A program made the position numbers and the translations under genes. A stretch of DNA of 64,000 nucleotides, from positions 62,001 through 126,000 of the forward strand of contig NZ_PVBM01000001.1 in assembly GCF_002968575.1 (NCBI RefSeq), read 5' to 3'. The notes beneath the pieces were generated by a model. It made no database searches and was not told the origin of the DNA. It saw only the letters and a program-made list of their open reading frames with translations. This document shows, piece by piece, positions 16,358 through 27,262 of the stretch (position 1 is the first letter of the stretch; every line of letters starts with the position of its first letter). This stretch comes from Neorhizobium huautlense. Its GTDB lineage: Bacteria; Pseudomonadota; Alphaproteobacteria; Rhizobiales; Rhizobiaceae.

Positions 16358-17511
16358 ATGCGAGCCGCAAATGCGATCGTCGCCAGCCCGATCAAGGCGA
16401 GAAGCGACATCGCGAGGTAACTGGTCACCCCGAATTGCCGGTAAAGGAAACCGGACAATATGGTCGAAATTGCCAGGAAGACGCCGTTGTAGAAGACATA
16501 CGCGCCTTGCACCGTGGATTCCTGATGCTCCTGCACCGATTCCACCAGGCGTTGTTGAAGTCCCAGATGCACGAAGGCGAACGAAAACGCATGCAGGCCC
16601 TGTAGCGCTATGTAGCCCCAGAATCCCAGCGAGAATGGAAACAGGCTCCAGCGCAGGATCGCCGCCGCGCAGCCGATCCGCAACAGCGTCCAAGGCGATA
16701 CGGACTTCGCGAGCCTGCCGGCCGTCAAAAATACGACGATTTCGAAAATGATCGCGGCGCTCCACAATATTCCGATGGATCCGCTCGAGAAGCCGATCTG
16801 CTGCCAGTGGATCGTGCCGAAGGTATAGAACATTCCATGGCTAGCCTGAGCAATCGACGCTCCGATCATTAACACATGCAAGTCGACACGACGGATCGAG
16901 CTGGGATTAAAACCGGCATTGGCGGGTCGAATCACGGCTTGACCGAGCCTCGGAACGGCAAACGCAACCAAGACTGTTAGCACAAATCCCACCGCCACTG
17001 CGGGCGGGATCGTCTGAAAGCCCCAGTAACCCTGAAGCTCTCCGACGATAAGCGCGACAGCCATGAAGCCGACTGAGCCCCAGACGCGCATGGCGCCGTA
17101 CTGGAATCCCCAACGCCGGACACCTGTGACTGCGACGGATTCGACGATCGGCGCGTAAGGCGCAAAGAAAGCCGCCTGGAGGCTGACGATCAACAGCACA
17201 GGCCAAAAGGTGTCCGAAAAAAACATGGCCAGCGCCGTCGACAACGACAACGCGCCGGACCAAACAAGCATCAGCGTCCGCTCCCCCAGCCGGTCGGCAA
17301 AAACGCCGGCCACCGGCGCGGCGAACACCCGCAAGAGAAGTTGCGCGGCCAGCACAATCCCGATTTCGAATTCGGAAAAGGCAAGTCCGTCGAGCCAAAC
17401 CGGCAGATAAGGCAAAATGACGCCGTTCACTCCCAGTGGTTCGCCATAGGCGAGTGCGCAGCGCAATTGGAAGAACCGGGGCGCGGCGGGCGCCGTCTGT
17501 GTAGGAATCAC
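16327..17511 (-). CDS. MFS transporter, HcaT / MFS_1-like group
   Basis: The 394-residue protein has about twelve hydrophobic segments and the major-facilitator loop 2-3 pattern (GVFADRLGERT, about residues 73-84). The N-terminus (LRCALAYGEPLGVNGVILPYLP) resembles the 3-phenylpropionate/HcaT-like MFS_1_like group, whose substrates are mostly unknown. It converges on the dipeptide epimerase gene and the two coding sequences overlap by 31 bases at their ends. Whether it transports a product of that pathway is a guess. The reading frame is intact and the length normal. Confidence 0.88.
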   Translation of the reverse strand: MIPTQTAPAAPRFFQLRCALAYGEPLGVNGVILPYLPVWLDGLAFSEFEIGIVLAAQLLLRVFAAPVAGVFADRLGERTLMLVWSGALSLSTALAMFFSDTFWPVLLIVSLQAAFFAPYAPIVESVAVTGVRRWGFQYGAMRVWGSVGFMAVALIVGELQGYWGFQTIPPAVAVGFVLTVLVAFAVPRLGQAVIRPANAGFNPSSIRRVDLHVLMIGASIAQASHGMFYTFGTIHWQQIGFSSGSIGILWSAAIIFEIVVFLTAGRLAKSVSPWTLLRIGCAAAILRWSLFPFSLGFWGYIALQGLHAFSFAFVHLGLQQRLVESVQEHQESTVQGAYVFYNGVFLAISTILSGFLYRQFGVTSYLAMSLLALIGLATIAFAARIQPQRSGSGG

Positions 17512-17615
17512 GATTTCACGGGTAGGTTGCTGAAACTTGCCGCTTACCTAACACAGAGGCCTGCCTATGCCTATGGCAAGAAATGGCCCTGGGCAGAGCT
17601 GACGTGTATCGCAGT

Positions 17616-18431
17616 TCAGGCAGCCCGCATGTCCTCGACGATCTGCGGCGCCGCCAGTGCCTTGATCTCAGCGGCAGCGGTATCCCGCTGCCAGGAAATC
17701 ATTTCGAGCCTGCCATCCTGATGTTCGACAATTGCCGTGCAGCTTTCCACCCAATCGCCGGTATTGACATAATGGATGCCGTCGATGTCCTCCATCACCG
17801 CATGGTGAATATGGCCGCAGATCACGCCTTCCACGTTATGGCGGCGCGCCTCTTCGGCCACGACGCGCTGAAACTCGCCAATGAAGTTGACAGCATGTTT
17901 GACCTGCAGCTTTGCCCAGGCGGAGAAAGACCAGTAAGGCATGCCGAGGCGTCTGCGGATGGCAGCCAGGCCGAGGTTGATGACGATGGCCGCGTCATAG
18001 GCCCAGTCGCCAAGATAGGCGAGCAGGCGCGCGTTGCGAACGACGACATCGAACTCGTCGCCATGCAAGATGAGGTATTTCCTGCCGTCAGCCATCTCGT
18101 GAATTGCTCGCTCGGCCACCTCTATTCCGCCGAAATGCGTGCCGGGAAACGACCGCAGGAATTCGTCGTGATTGCCGGGAATATAGACTATGCGTGTTCC
18201 CTTGCGCGCCTTGCGCAGAAGTTTCTGAACAACGTCGTTACAGCCCTGCGGCCAATACCAGTTCCGTTTCAGCCGCCAGCCGTCGATGATGTCACCCACG
18301 AGAAAAATGGTATCGGCTTCATGATAACGCAGGAAGTCCAGCAGGAAGTCAGTTCGGGCGGCCTTGGAGCCGAGATGCACGTCCGAAATAAAGAGCGTTC
18401 TGAAATGCCTTGTTTCCACTTGCCCGGTCAC
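17616..18431 (-). CDS. LpxH-like metallophosphatase (UDP-2,3-diacylglucosamine diphosphatase family)
   Basis: The 271-residue protein has all motifs of the calcineurin-like fold in order: ISDVHLG (about 14-20), LVGDIIDGW (about 44-52), IPGNHDE (about 83-89), LHGDEFD (about 120-126) and CGHIHH (about 202-207). It belongs to COG2908, which includes LpxH, the enzyme that removes UMP from UDP-2,3-diacylglucosamine in lipid A synthesis. Most alphaproteobacteria use the unrelated LpxI near lpxB, so this may be a paralogue with another role. No lipid A gene is adjacent. It is divergent from the malic enzyme gene across 216 bases. Confidence 0.82.
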   Translation of the reverse strand: MTGQVETRHFRTLFISDVHLGSKAARTDFLLDFLRYHEADTIFLVGDIIDGWRLKRNWYWPQGCNDVVQKLLRKARKGTRIVYIPGNHDEFLRSFPGTHFGGIEVAERAIHEMADGRKYLILHGDEFDVVVRNARLLAYLGDWAYDAAIVINLGLAAIRRRLGMPYWSFSAWAKLQVKHAVNFIGEFQRVVAEEARRHNVEGVICGHIHHAVMEDIDGIHYVNTGDWVESCTAIVEHQDGRLEMISWQRDTAAAEIKALAAPQIVEDMRAA

Positions 18432-18589
18432 GAAGTCGTCCTTTCGTCGCCGCTTCTTTGTTTTTCAAAACCAGACTCGTGTTTCAGGATGATGACAGGC
18501 TCCGGGAAAACCCCGATCAGCGGCGCTCCGATATCGCTCCATTTCCGCTATCACCGCAAATTAGCTGCTGTCGCACCCGACCGATTGAT

Positions 18590-18610
18590 GTAAGGAGGGT
18601 CTCTCCTTAC
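18590..18610. promoter_or_regulatory. inverted repeat before the malic enzyme gene
   Basis: GTAAGGAG (18590-18597) and CTCCTTAC (18603-18610) are perfect 8-base arms around a 5-base loop, 37 bases before the malic enzyme ATG. It could be an operator or an mRNA hairpin; it also contains a decoy AGGAGG. The real ribosome site is AGGAGGA at about 18639. Confidence 0.35.
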
Positions 18611-18647
18611 CATCAGCCCATGCAGAAAAAACAAGCCAGGAGGAACC

Positions 18648-20975
18648 ATGAACGCGCAGGATAAACCGAAATCGCCGGCCGTGCCGGCCACGGGCGATCT
18701 CGACGAGCAGGCGCTGTTCTTCCACCGCTATCCCCGCCCCGGCAAGCTCGAAATCCAGGCGACCAAACCGCTCGGAAACCAGCGCGACCTGGCACTTGCC
18801 TATTCGCCGGGTGTCGCCGCTCCCTGCCTTGCGATCCGCGACAATCCCGATGCGGCTGCCGATTTCACCGCCCGTTCCAATCTCGTCGCGGTCATTTCCA
18901 ACGGCACGGCGGTGCTCGGCCTCGGCGATATCGGCCCGCTGGCATCGAAGCCGGTCATGGAGGGCAAAGCCGTCCTCTTCAAGAAATTCGCCGGCATCGA
19001 TGTTTTTGACATCGAAATCGAAGCCCGCGGCATCGAGACGATGGTTTCTACCATCTCGGCGCTGGAGCCGACCTTCGGCGGGATCAACCTGGAAGATATC
19101 AAGTCTCCCGAATGTTTCGAGGTCGAGCGCCGGCTGCGCGAAAAGATGAACATCCCGGTGTTTCACGACGACCAGCATGGCACAGCGATCATCGTGGCAG
19201 CCGCGATCCTGAACGGGCTGGAACTCGCCGGCAAGGATATCGGCGACGTGAAGATCGTCACGTCCGGCGCCGGTGCAGCGGCGCTTGCCTGTCTGCATCT
19301 TCTCGTTTCGCTCGGAGCGAAGAAGGAAAACATCTGGGTTCATGACATAGAAGGCCTGGTCTACGACGGCCGCAACACGCTCATGGACGAGTGGAAGGAA
19401 ATCTACGCCCAGAAATCCGACAAGCGCATTCTGGCCGACAGCATTCACGATGCCGATGTCTTCCTCGGATTATCTGCCGCCGGGGTCCTCAAGCCGGACC
19501 TGCTTGCCCGCATGGCGCCGAAGCCGCTTATCATGGCGCTTGCGAACCCGACGCCGGAAATCATGCCGGAACTCGCCCGCGCCGCCCGTCCGGATGCCAT
19601 GATCTGCACCGGTCGTTCGGATTTTCCGAATCAGGTGAATAACGTCCTTTGCTTCCCCTATATCTTCCGCGGCGCGCTGGACTGCGGCGCCCGGACGATC
19701 AATGAGGAAATGAAGATGGCGGCGGTCAAGGCGATCGCGGCACTTGCCCGCGAGGAGGTCTCCGACGTTGCCGCTCGCGCATATTCCGGCGAAACGCCCG
19801 TCTTCGGCGCCGACTACCTCATCCCCTCGCCCTTCGATCCCCGGCTCATCCTGCGCATCGCACCGGCCGTCGCAAAAGCCGCAGCGGAAACCGGCGTAGC
19901 CTCCCGCCCGATCCAGGACTTCGACGCCTATCTCGATCAGCTCAACCGCTTCGTCTGGCGCTCTGGCTTTGTCATGAAGCCGATTTTCGCCGCCGCCAAG
20001 ACCGCCGAGAAAAAGCGCGTAATATTTGCGGAGGGCGAAGATGAACGCGTGCTTCGCGCCGCGCAGGTATTGTTGGAGGAAAAGACCGCCACGCCCATCC
20101 TCATCGGCCGTCCGTCGGTCATCGAGGCGCGCCTTCAGCGCTTTGGCATTCGTATTCGGCCTGAGGTCGATTTCGCAGTCGTCAATCCGGAAGACGATCC
20201 TCGATACCGCGAATATGTCGATGATTATTTCGCTCTGGTAGGGCGCAGGGGCATCAATCCGGAGACTGCGCGCACCATCGTGCGCACCAACAACACAGTA
20301 ATCGGGGCGCTTGCCGTCAAGCGCGGCGAGGCTGACGCACTGATTTGCGGCGTGGAAGGCGGTTATGATCGGCATCTGCGCGACGTCGAGCAGATTATCG
20401 GAAAAAGGGAGGGTGTCTGCGCCTTCTCGGGCCTGAGCCTCCTGATCTCTCAACGGGGCGCGATTTTCTTCACGGATACATTCGTGAACTACAATCCTTC
20501 CGCACAGGAAATCGCCGAAATCACCATTCTCGCCTCCCAGGAAGTCCAGCGGTTCGGCATCGTCCCCAAAGCGGCGCTGATCTGCCATTCGAATTTCGGT
20601 TCGCGCGATTCCGAAAGCGCACAGAAGATGCGCGCGGCCCTCAGCCTGGTGCGCAAACGGGCTCCTCGACTGGAAGTCGACGGTGAGATGCAGGGCGGCT
20701 CCGCGCTTTCGGAGGACCTGCGCAAGCGCGCCATGCCGGACAGCTCGCTGACCGGAGAGGCCAATCTTCTGATCTTCCCGAACCTGGACGCGGCCAATAT
20801 CTCGCTGGGCATCGTTCGCAATCTCACCGATGCACTTCATGTGGGGCCGATCCTGCTGGGTACGGCGCTGCCTGCACATATCCTCTCGCCCTCGGTGACA
20901 TCGCGCGGCGTTGTGAATATGGCAGCCTTGGCGGTTGTCGAGGCCTCTCAACCAGATTTCGCCCTGCAGTCGTAA
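18648..20975 (+). CDS. maeB: malic enzyme with C-terminal phosphotransacetylase-like domain
   Basis: The enzyme oxidatively decarboxylates malate to pyruvate, supplying acetyl-CoA precursors during growth on C4-dicarboxylates. The 775-residue length fits the large bacterial form: malic N-domain (about 20-160, with [20 protein letters not shown]), NAD(P)-binding domain (about 165-400; [16 protein letters not shown]) and a phosphate acetyl/butyryltransferase-like domain (about 430-775) that is regulatory rather than catalytic in known members. Rhizobia carry two paralogues, DME (NAD) and TME (NADP). The N-terminal [15 protein letters not shown] seems closer to TME, but I cannot settle this. An ideal AGGAGG precedes the ATG. 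Confidence 0.93.
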   Translation: MNAQDKPKSPAVPATGDLDEQALFFHRYPRPGKLEIQATKPLGNQRDLALAYSPGVAAPCLAIRDNPDAAADFTARSNLVAVISNGTAVLGLGDIGPLASKPVMEGKAVLFKKFAGIDVFDIEIEARGIETMVSTISALEPTFGGINLEDIKSPECFEVERRLREKMNIPVFHDDQHGTAIIVAAAILNGLELAGKDIGDVKIVTSGAGAAALACLHLLVSLGAKKENIWVHDIEGLVYDGRNTLMDEWKEIYAQKSDKRILADSIHDADVFLGLSAAGVLKPDLLARMAPKPLIMALANPTPEIMPELARAARPDAMICTGRSDFPNQVNNVLCFPYIFRGALDCGARTINEEMKMAAVKAIAALAREEVSDVAARAYSGETPVFGADYLIPSPFDPRLILRIAPAVAKAAAETGVASRPIQDFDAYLDQLNRFVWRSGFVMKPIFAAAKTAEKKRVIFAEGEDERVLRAAQVLLEEKTATPILIGRPSVIEARLQRFGIRIRPEVDFAVVNPEDDPRYREYVDDYFALVGRRGINPETARTIVRTNNTVIGALAVKRGEADALICGVEGGYDRHLRDVEQIIGKREGVCAFSGLSLLISQRGAIFFTDTFVNYNPSAQEIAEITILASQEVQRFGIVPKAALICHSNFGSRDSESAQKMRAALSLVRKRAPRLEVDGEMQGGSALSEDLRKRAMPDSSLTGEANLLIFPNLDAANISLGIVRNLTDALHVGPILLGTALPAHILSPSVTSRGVVNMAALAVVEASQPDFALQS

Positions 20976-21094
20976 GCCTGTGGGCGCATAATCCGTACTG
21001 GCTCCGCAGATTGCGAGAGCGTGCTTATGATATTGTCAACTGGCCTGTCTCATGATGCGGTTTACCGATTCTAGAGATTGCCGGACATCAACTT

Positions 21095-21763
21095 ATGCGT
21101 ATTCGCAACCTGCTGATCGCTCCAATTCTGCTTGCACCCGACATGGCTTCCGCGCGGGATATAGGCACCTGCGCGGCGCTTTACCGGCAACTCAACAATG
21201 CTCCGCAAATCATCGGCAACACCGCCGAGATGCGGCGCTATTCGCAACATCTCAGCGAGATCAACGGCGACATTCGTCGGCATCGAATCGAGATGCGCCG
21301 CAGCGGCTGCGGCGGCAGCATCGTCGTCTTCGGCGGCAGCGCGAATGGCGGCGCCTGCGACGAGATGCGCGATGCGCTTGGCGCGATGGAGCGTGAGCGC
21401 GATGCGTTGACGGCGGATCGGGAGAATGCACGCCAGCTCTGGCGCTCGTCGGATGAACGCAATGCCATTCTTGCGTCGATCCAATCGAACGGCTGCCTCC
21501 CTTCCGATGTCGAAGAGGAGCGGAAAGAGCGGCTGAAGGTTCAGGGGATCGAATTGCCGAAACCGGAGCCCTATTCCGGAGTGACCGACCTGCGGACAAA
21601 AGATCCGAAGGAAACGAAGGCGGCAAACCTGCCGCCGCCTCCGCCGTTGGAGCGCACCTACGATCCGAACAAGAAGGTTCGCATAGTGGGCCCCCAGTTT
21701 CTGCCGGATACAAGCATTGATCTTGCCAATCCGAAGTCTACCGGCCCACAACCCCAGCAGTGA
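21095..21763 (+). CDS. secreted DUF2865 family protein
   Basis: The 222-residue product starts with a short signal peptide (about residues 1-21, ending in ASA). The domain pattern, with Cys in GTCAALY, SGCGGSIVVFG, GGACDEM and SNGCLPSD and a glycine-rich core, matches DUF2865, found in rhizobial periplasmic proteins of unknown function. A helical stretch follows the core (about 95-125) and the C-terminus is Pro-rich (PPPPPLER). It stops one base before the facing bluB gene ends, with no room for a separate terminator. Function unknown. Confidence 0.8.
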   Translation: MRIRNLLIAPILLAPDMASARDIGTCAALYRQLNNAPQIIGNTAEMRRYSQHLSEINGDIRRHRIEMRRSGCGGSIVVFGGSANGGACDEMRDALGAMERERDALTADRENARQLWRSSDERNAILASIQSNGCLPSDVEEERKERLKVQGIELPKPEPYSGVTDLRTKDPKETKAANLPPPPPLERTYDPNKKVRIVGPQFLPDTSIDLANPKSTGPQPQQ

Positions 21764-22531
<768 letters not shown>

Positions 22532-22546
22532 CTATCTCGACAGGCC

Positions 22547-22694
22547 GGTCTTCTGACTTGGCTTCATCCGCTCGCCGCAGCCTTCCCGGAAATCCCAGTG
22601 GCATCTACTTTGCGGCAAGCGTCCGCCTCACAGCGTTGGGCACGTTCCGGTCTTTCACCGGATTCCCGATTCTCCTGCCAGCGGCAGGCACCTG
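22547..22694 (-). promoter_or_regulatory. cobalamin riboswitch upstream of bluB
   Basis: Read on the minus strand, the leader shows the aptamer parts in order: GGTGCC, GGGAATCCGGTG, the B12-box segment GCCACTGG followed by GGGAAGGC, and the closing GCCAAGTCAGAAGACC. Adenosylcobalamin binding would lower bluB expression when B12 is plentiful. The 5' limit is estimated. Confidence 0.93.
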
Positions 22695-22736
22695 ACGTCG
22701 CGGTTATGCATGAGCGGCCTCACGCATTCAAGCCCC

Positions 22737-23573
<837 letters not shown>

Positions 23574-23577
23574 GCCG

Positions 23578-25251
23578 TCACCGGTCCCGGAACCGGTTGG
23601 TGATCGGATAGCGCCGGTCTCTGCCGAAGTTCTTTTTGGTGATCTTTACACCGGGGGCGGATTGCCTCCGCTTGTATTCGGCAAGATAAAGCAGGTGCTC
23701 AATTCGGTGGACGGTCACCAGATCGTGACCCCGGGCTACAATCTCCTCCGTTCCCATTTCCAGCTCGACCAGGCATTCGAGGATATCGTCGAGTACCGGA
23801 TAGGGCGGCAGCGAATCCTGGTCGGTCTGGTTGGGACGCAATTCCGCAGACGGCGCCTTGGCAAGGATGTTCTTCGGGATGACCTCGCCGCCGGATCCCA
23901 ACGCGCCGGGCGGCAGATGCTCGTTGCGCCATGCGGACAACCCGTAGACCTGCATCTTGTAAAGATCCTTGATCGGATTGAAGCCGCCGTTCATGTCGCC
24001 ATAAAGCGTCGCATAACCTACCGACATTTCCGATTTGTTGCCGGTCGTCACCACCATGGAACCGAACTTGTTGGAGATCGCCATCAGGATCGTCCCGCGC
24101 GCACGGCTCTGCAGATTCTCCTCCGTGATGCCCTCGTCCGTTCCCTCGAATAATTCCGACAATGCCGATGAAAATCCGTCGACCGGCTCGGCAATCGCCA
24201 CGATGTCGTAGCGGCAGCCAAGAGCCTTGGCACAATCGGCCGCGTCCTTGAGCGACTCTTCTGACGTGTAGCGATAGGGCAGCATCACCGTGCGCACCCG
24301 TTCCTCTCCCAGGGCATCCACGGCAATGGCCGCGCAGAGCGCCGAGTCGATACCGCCTGAAAGCCCGAGAACCACCGATTTGAAGCCGTTCTTGTTGACA
24401 TAGTCGCGGAAGCCCAGCAGGCACGCGCGGTAATCCGCTTCCTCCTTTTCGGGAATGCGCGCCATCGGGCCGCGCGTACAACGCCAGCTGTCGTTGGCCC
24501 TCTTCCATTCGGTCACGGTGATTGCCGGTTCAAACTGGCTCATCTGGAAGGCGAGTGTCTTGTCGGCGTTGAAAGCAAAACTTGCGCCGTCGAAGACAAG
24601 CTCGTCCTGTCCCCCGATCTGGTTGGCGAACAGCAGCGGCAGACCGCTTTCGATCACCTGACGCAGGGCGACCTGATGGCGGATATCCACTTTGCCCCGA
24701 TAATAAGGGGAACCGTTCGGCACGAGCAGGATATCCGCTCCGCTTTCCGCCAGCGTCTCGCAGACGCCCATGTCGTTCCAGATCTCCTCGCATATCGGAA
24801 TGCCGATCCTGACGCCCCGGAAGTTGTAAGGCCCCGAGATCGACCCTTCCGTGAAAACGCGTTTTTCATCGAACTCGCCATAGTTCGGCAGATCGACCTT
24901 GTCCCGTATCGCAACGATCTTGCCACCGTCCAGCAAGGCAACCGAGTTGTGCCGGCCCGCCTCCCCCTGTCGCGGAAAGCCGATGACGACGCCGGGACCA
25001 CCATCGGCAGTATCGGCTGCCAGCTGTTCGACAGCCTTCTGGCAGGCAGCCAGGAAAGCCGGTTTGAGGACGAGATCTTCTGGCGGGTATCCGGAGATAA
25101 AAAGCTCGGTGAAGAGAACAAGGTCTGCCTCTTCGCCGGCGGCGTCCCTGCGCGCTTCCCGCGCCAGGGCCAGGTTGCCGGCTATATCGCCGACAGTTGG
25201 GTTGAGCTGAGCGACGGCGATACGGAGTGTCTGGCTGATATCCTGTGTCAT
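23578..25251 (-). CDS. nadE: glutamine-dependent NAD synthetase
   Basis: NadE makes NAD from deamido-NAD, ATP and glutamine. The 557-residue protein has an N-terminal nitrilase-type glutaminase domain (about 8-260) with Glu in [10 protein letters not shown], Lys in [11 protein letters not shown] and Cys in [10 protein letters not shown], and a C-terminal ATP pyrophosphatase domain with the P-loop [11 protein letters not shown] near residue 300. The C-terminal [19 protein letters not shown] segment is typical. It is the first gene of a nadE / TolB-like pair and is divergent from pncA over 228 bases, so two NAD salvage enzymes share one intergenic region. Confidence 0.96.
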   Translation of the reverse strand: MTQDISQTLRIAVAQLNPTVGDIAGNLALAREARRDAAGEEADLVLFTELFISGYPPEDLVLKPAFLAACQKAVEQLAADTADGGPGVVIGFPRQGEAGRHNSVALLDGGKIVAIRDKVDLPNYGEFDEKRVFTEGSISGPYNFRGVRIGIPICEEIWNDMGVCETLAESGADILLVPNGSPYYRGKVDIRHQVALRQVIESGLPLLFANQIGGQDELVFDGASFAFNADKTLAFQMSQFEPAITVTEWKRANDSWRCTRGPMARIPEKEEADYRACLLGFRDYVNKNGFKSVVLGLSGGIDSALCAAIAVDALGEERVRTVMLPYRYTSEESLKDAADCAKALGCRYDIVAIAEPVDGFSSALSELFEGTDEGITEENLQSRARGTILMAISNKFGSMVVTTGNKSEMSVGYATLYGDMNGGFNPIKDLYKMQVYGLSAWRNEHLPPGALGSGGEVIPKNILAKAPSAELRPNQTDQDSLPPYPVLDDILECLVELEMGTEEIVARGHDLVTVHRIEHLLYLAEYKRRQSAPGVKITKKNFGRDRRYPITNRFRDR

Positions 25252-25479
25252 GCCTCACGATTTAGCGCCCGCCGATGACGCCGGCAACATCGCTCGGGGG
25301 AATTTTTTGCGACGTTTCAAGCGGATGAGCGGACACCAGAGTAATCGCTGCAGGCATTCCATAGGCAGAACCCAAAGGGTACCTTCGGATCTGCCTAGAA
25401 AGGCGCTTTGCATTGGCCGGCTTGATCGTTGGCGCCATGATGGGCATTTTGTTGGAAGCAAGACTCGGAGGAAGTCGCA

Positions 25480-26106
25480 ATGAAGGCCCTGCTGCTGATC
25501 GACATCCAGAACGGCTTCTGCCCTGGTGGCAACCTGCCCGTGCCGCACGGAGACGACGTGGTGCCGATCGCCAATCGGCTGATCGAGGACGGTGGATACG
25601 ACGTCATTGTCGCGTCTCAGGACTGGCACCCGAAAAATCACGGGAGCTTCGCTTCACAGCATCCAGGTAAAAAGCCTTTCGAGATGGGAAAGCTTTCCGG
25701 CAAGCTGCAGGTGATGTGGCCCGATCACTGCGTGCAGGAAACACCCGACGCCGAATTCCATCCGGACTTCAACATCGCAGCCGTGGACTATATTCAGCAG
25801 AAGGGCGAAAACCCCGCTGTCGACAGCTATTCCGCCTTCCGCGACAACGATCAGGCGGCATTGACGGGCCTCGCAGGATATCTGAAGGCGCAGCAGGTGA
25901 CGGAACTCGATATCTGCGGCCTCGCCACCGACTATTGCGTCAGATATTCGGTGCTCGATGCGGTCGAGATGCTGCCGGATGTAAAGGTGCGGTTCATAGA
26001 AGATGCCAGCCGCGGGATCGATCCGGAAGGAGTCGTGGCTGCGATAGCCGAGATGAAAGCCAACGGCGTCGACATCATCTCGAGCAAGGACGTGCTAGCT
26101 GATTGA
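25480..26106 (+). CDS. pncA: nicotinamidase
   Basis: PncA hydrolyses nicotinamide to nicotinate for NAD salvage and also activates pyrazinamide. The 208-residue protein shows the catalytic Asp in LLIDIQNGFCPGG (about residue 8), metal ligands in ASQDWHPKNHGSF (Asp and His residues, about 50-62), and the catalytic Cys in CGLATDYCVRYSV (about 147-159). GGAGGAAG before the ATG is a strong ribosome site and fixes the start. It is divergent from nadE, the last enzyme of the same pathway; pncB and nadD are not in the window. Confidence 0.95.
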   Translation: MKALLLIDIQNGFCPGGNLPVPHGDDVVPIANRLIEDGGYDVIVASQDWHPKNHGSFASQHPGKKPFEMGKLSGKLQVMWPDHCVQETPDAEFHPDFNIAAVDYIQQKGENPAVDSYSAFRDNDQAALTGLAGYLKAQQVTELDICGLATDYCVRYSVLDAVEMLPDVKVRFIEDASRGIDPEGVVAAIAEMKANGVDIISSKDVLAD

Positions 26107-26217
26107 TCGGCGGGAACGGCTGCAGCCAATGACAGTCAGCGAAATCGATCGTTCCATCAGCCATATTCAATTGCGTTGAATTCGGCACGGCCCTAAAGCG
26201 TCCCAAAGGACTTTTTC

Positions 26218-26934
26218 ATGAAGCGCGAAGACATCATCGATGGCCTGAAGGGCGGAGCTATCATTGCGATTTCCTCCGCGCCCTTTGCGATCCTGTTCGG
26301 TGCCGTGGCTGTCGACAATGGCTTGTCGGTGCTCGATGCGGCCATCATGAGCGCCACCGTCTACGCGGGGGCAAGCCAGTTGGTCGGCATCGAACTCTTC
26401 GACCACCATGTCGCCCCTTGGCTGATCGTGCTCTCGGTCTTCGCGGTTAACTTCAGGCATATCCTTTATTCGGCAGCGCTGACGCGCTTCATCACCCACT
26501 TCTCGCCGGTCCAGAAATTCTTCGCCTTTTTCCTGCTGACGGACCCGCAATTTGCTGAGTCGGTGAAGCGCGGTGAGGACGGCCGGGGTGTCAGCTTTGA
26601 ATGGTATCTCGGTTTCGGGCTGTCGATCTATTTTCCCTGGCTATTCTTCAGCACCGTCGGAGCCTGGTTCGGAAGCATGATGGGCGACCCGCGGACATTG
26701 GCGATCGACGTGCTGTTGCCGACATATTTCATGGGATTGGTGCTCGGTTTCCGCAGGCGCTCAGGTTTCTATCCTGTAGTGCTTGCCAGCACGCTCGGTT
26801 CCATCGCCGCCTATCACTTTGTCGGTTCCCCATGGCATGTCAGCATCGGCGCAGCCGTCGGGGTCGCGGTGGCGGCATTGCTGCCGCTGCCGGCGAGCGA
26901 ACCGGAGCCTATGGCAGAGAAGGCGGAGGCCTGA
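26218..26934 (+). CDS. azlC: AzlC family branched-chain amino acid exporter subunit
   Basis: The 238-residue membrane protein has the AzlC pattern: an N-terminal PFAILFGAVA helix, the AGASQLVGIELF segment (about 56-67) and FRHILYSAAL (about 83-92). AzlC and its small partner AzlD form an exporter for branched-chain amino acids or their analogues (BrnFE type). The azlD gene follows after one base. The C-terminus carries a short acidic tail (PEPMAEKAEA). No regulator is adjacent. Confidence 0.92.
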   Translation: MKREDIIDGLKGGAIIAISSAPFAILFGAVAVDNGLSVLDAAIMSATVYAGASQLVGIELFDHHVAPWLIVLSVFAVNFRHILYSAALTRFITHFSPVQKFFAFFLLTDPQFAESVKRGEDGRGVSFEWYLGFGLSIYFPWLFFSTVGAWFGSMMGDPRTLAIDVLLPTYFMGLVLGFRRRSGFYPVVLASTLGSIAAYHFVGSPWHVSIGAAVGVAVAALLPLPASEPEPMAEKAEA

Positions 26935-26935
26935 C

Positions 26936-27250
26936 ATGAGCGAGGTTCTCAACCCGGAAATGCTCCTGCTGATCTTCGCCGCGGCAGTTGCGACCTTTCT
27001 CACGCGTGTCGGCGGTTATGTCCTGATCACGCGGATGAAGACCATCCCTCCCCGGATGGAACAGGCGCTGAATGCCGTGCCAGCAGCTGTCCTGACCACA
27101 CTGGTCGCACCCGCCTTCTTCAATGGCGGATGGGATGTGAAGATCGCCATGTCGGTGGCGCTTCTCGTCAGCTTGCGTTATCCGGGTCTGATCATGCTCG
27201 CCGCCGGCTGGGCGGCGGCAATGGCGAGCCGCCACCTGCTCGGCTTCTGA
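26936..27250 (+). CDS. azlD: AzlD family small exporter subunit
   Basis: The true start is the ATG at 26936, one base after the azlC stop; the longer open frame before it only overlaps azlC in another phase. The 104-residue product has three or four hydrophobic segments and the family pattern ATFLTRVGGYV near residue 20 and EQALNAVPAAVLTTLVAPAF near 42-61. It pairs with AzlC to form the amino acid exporter. It ends 12 bases before the facing aminopeptidase gene. Confidence 0.92.
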   Translation: MSEVLNPEMLLLIFAAAVATFLTRVGGYVLITRMKTIPPRMEQALNAVPAAVLTTLVAPAFFNGGWDVKIAMSVALLVSLRYPGLIMLAAGWAAAMASRHLLGF

Positions 27251-27262
27251 TCGTTCCTCGGC

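Noticed and set aside
19470..20951. 493-residue minus-strand frame over the malic enzyme gene
   Set aside because: It is antisense to a confident enzyme gene with no coding signs of its own.
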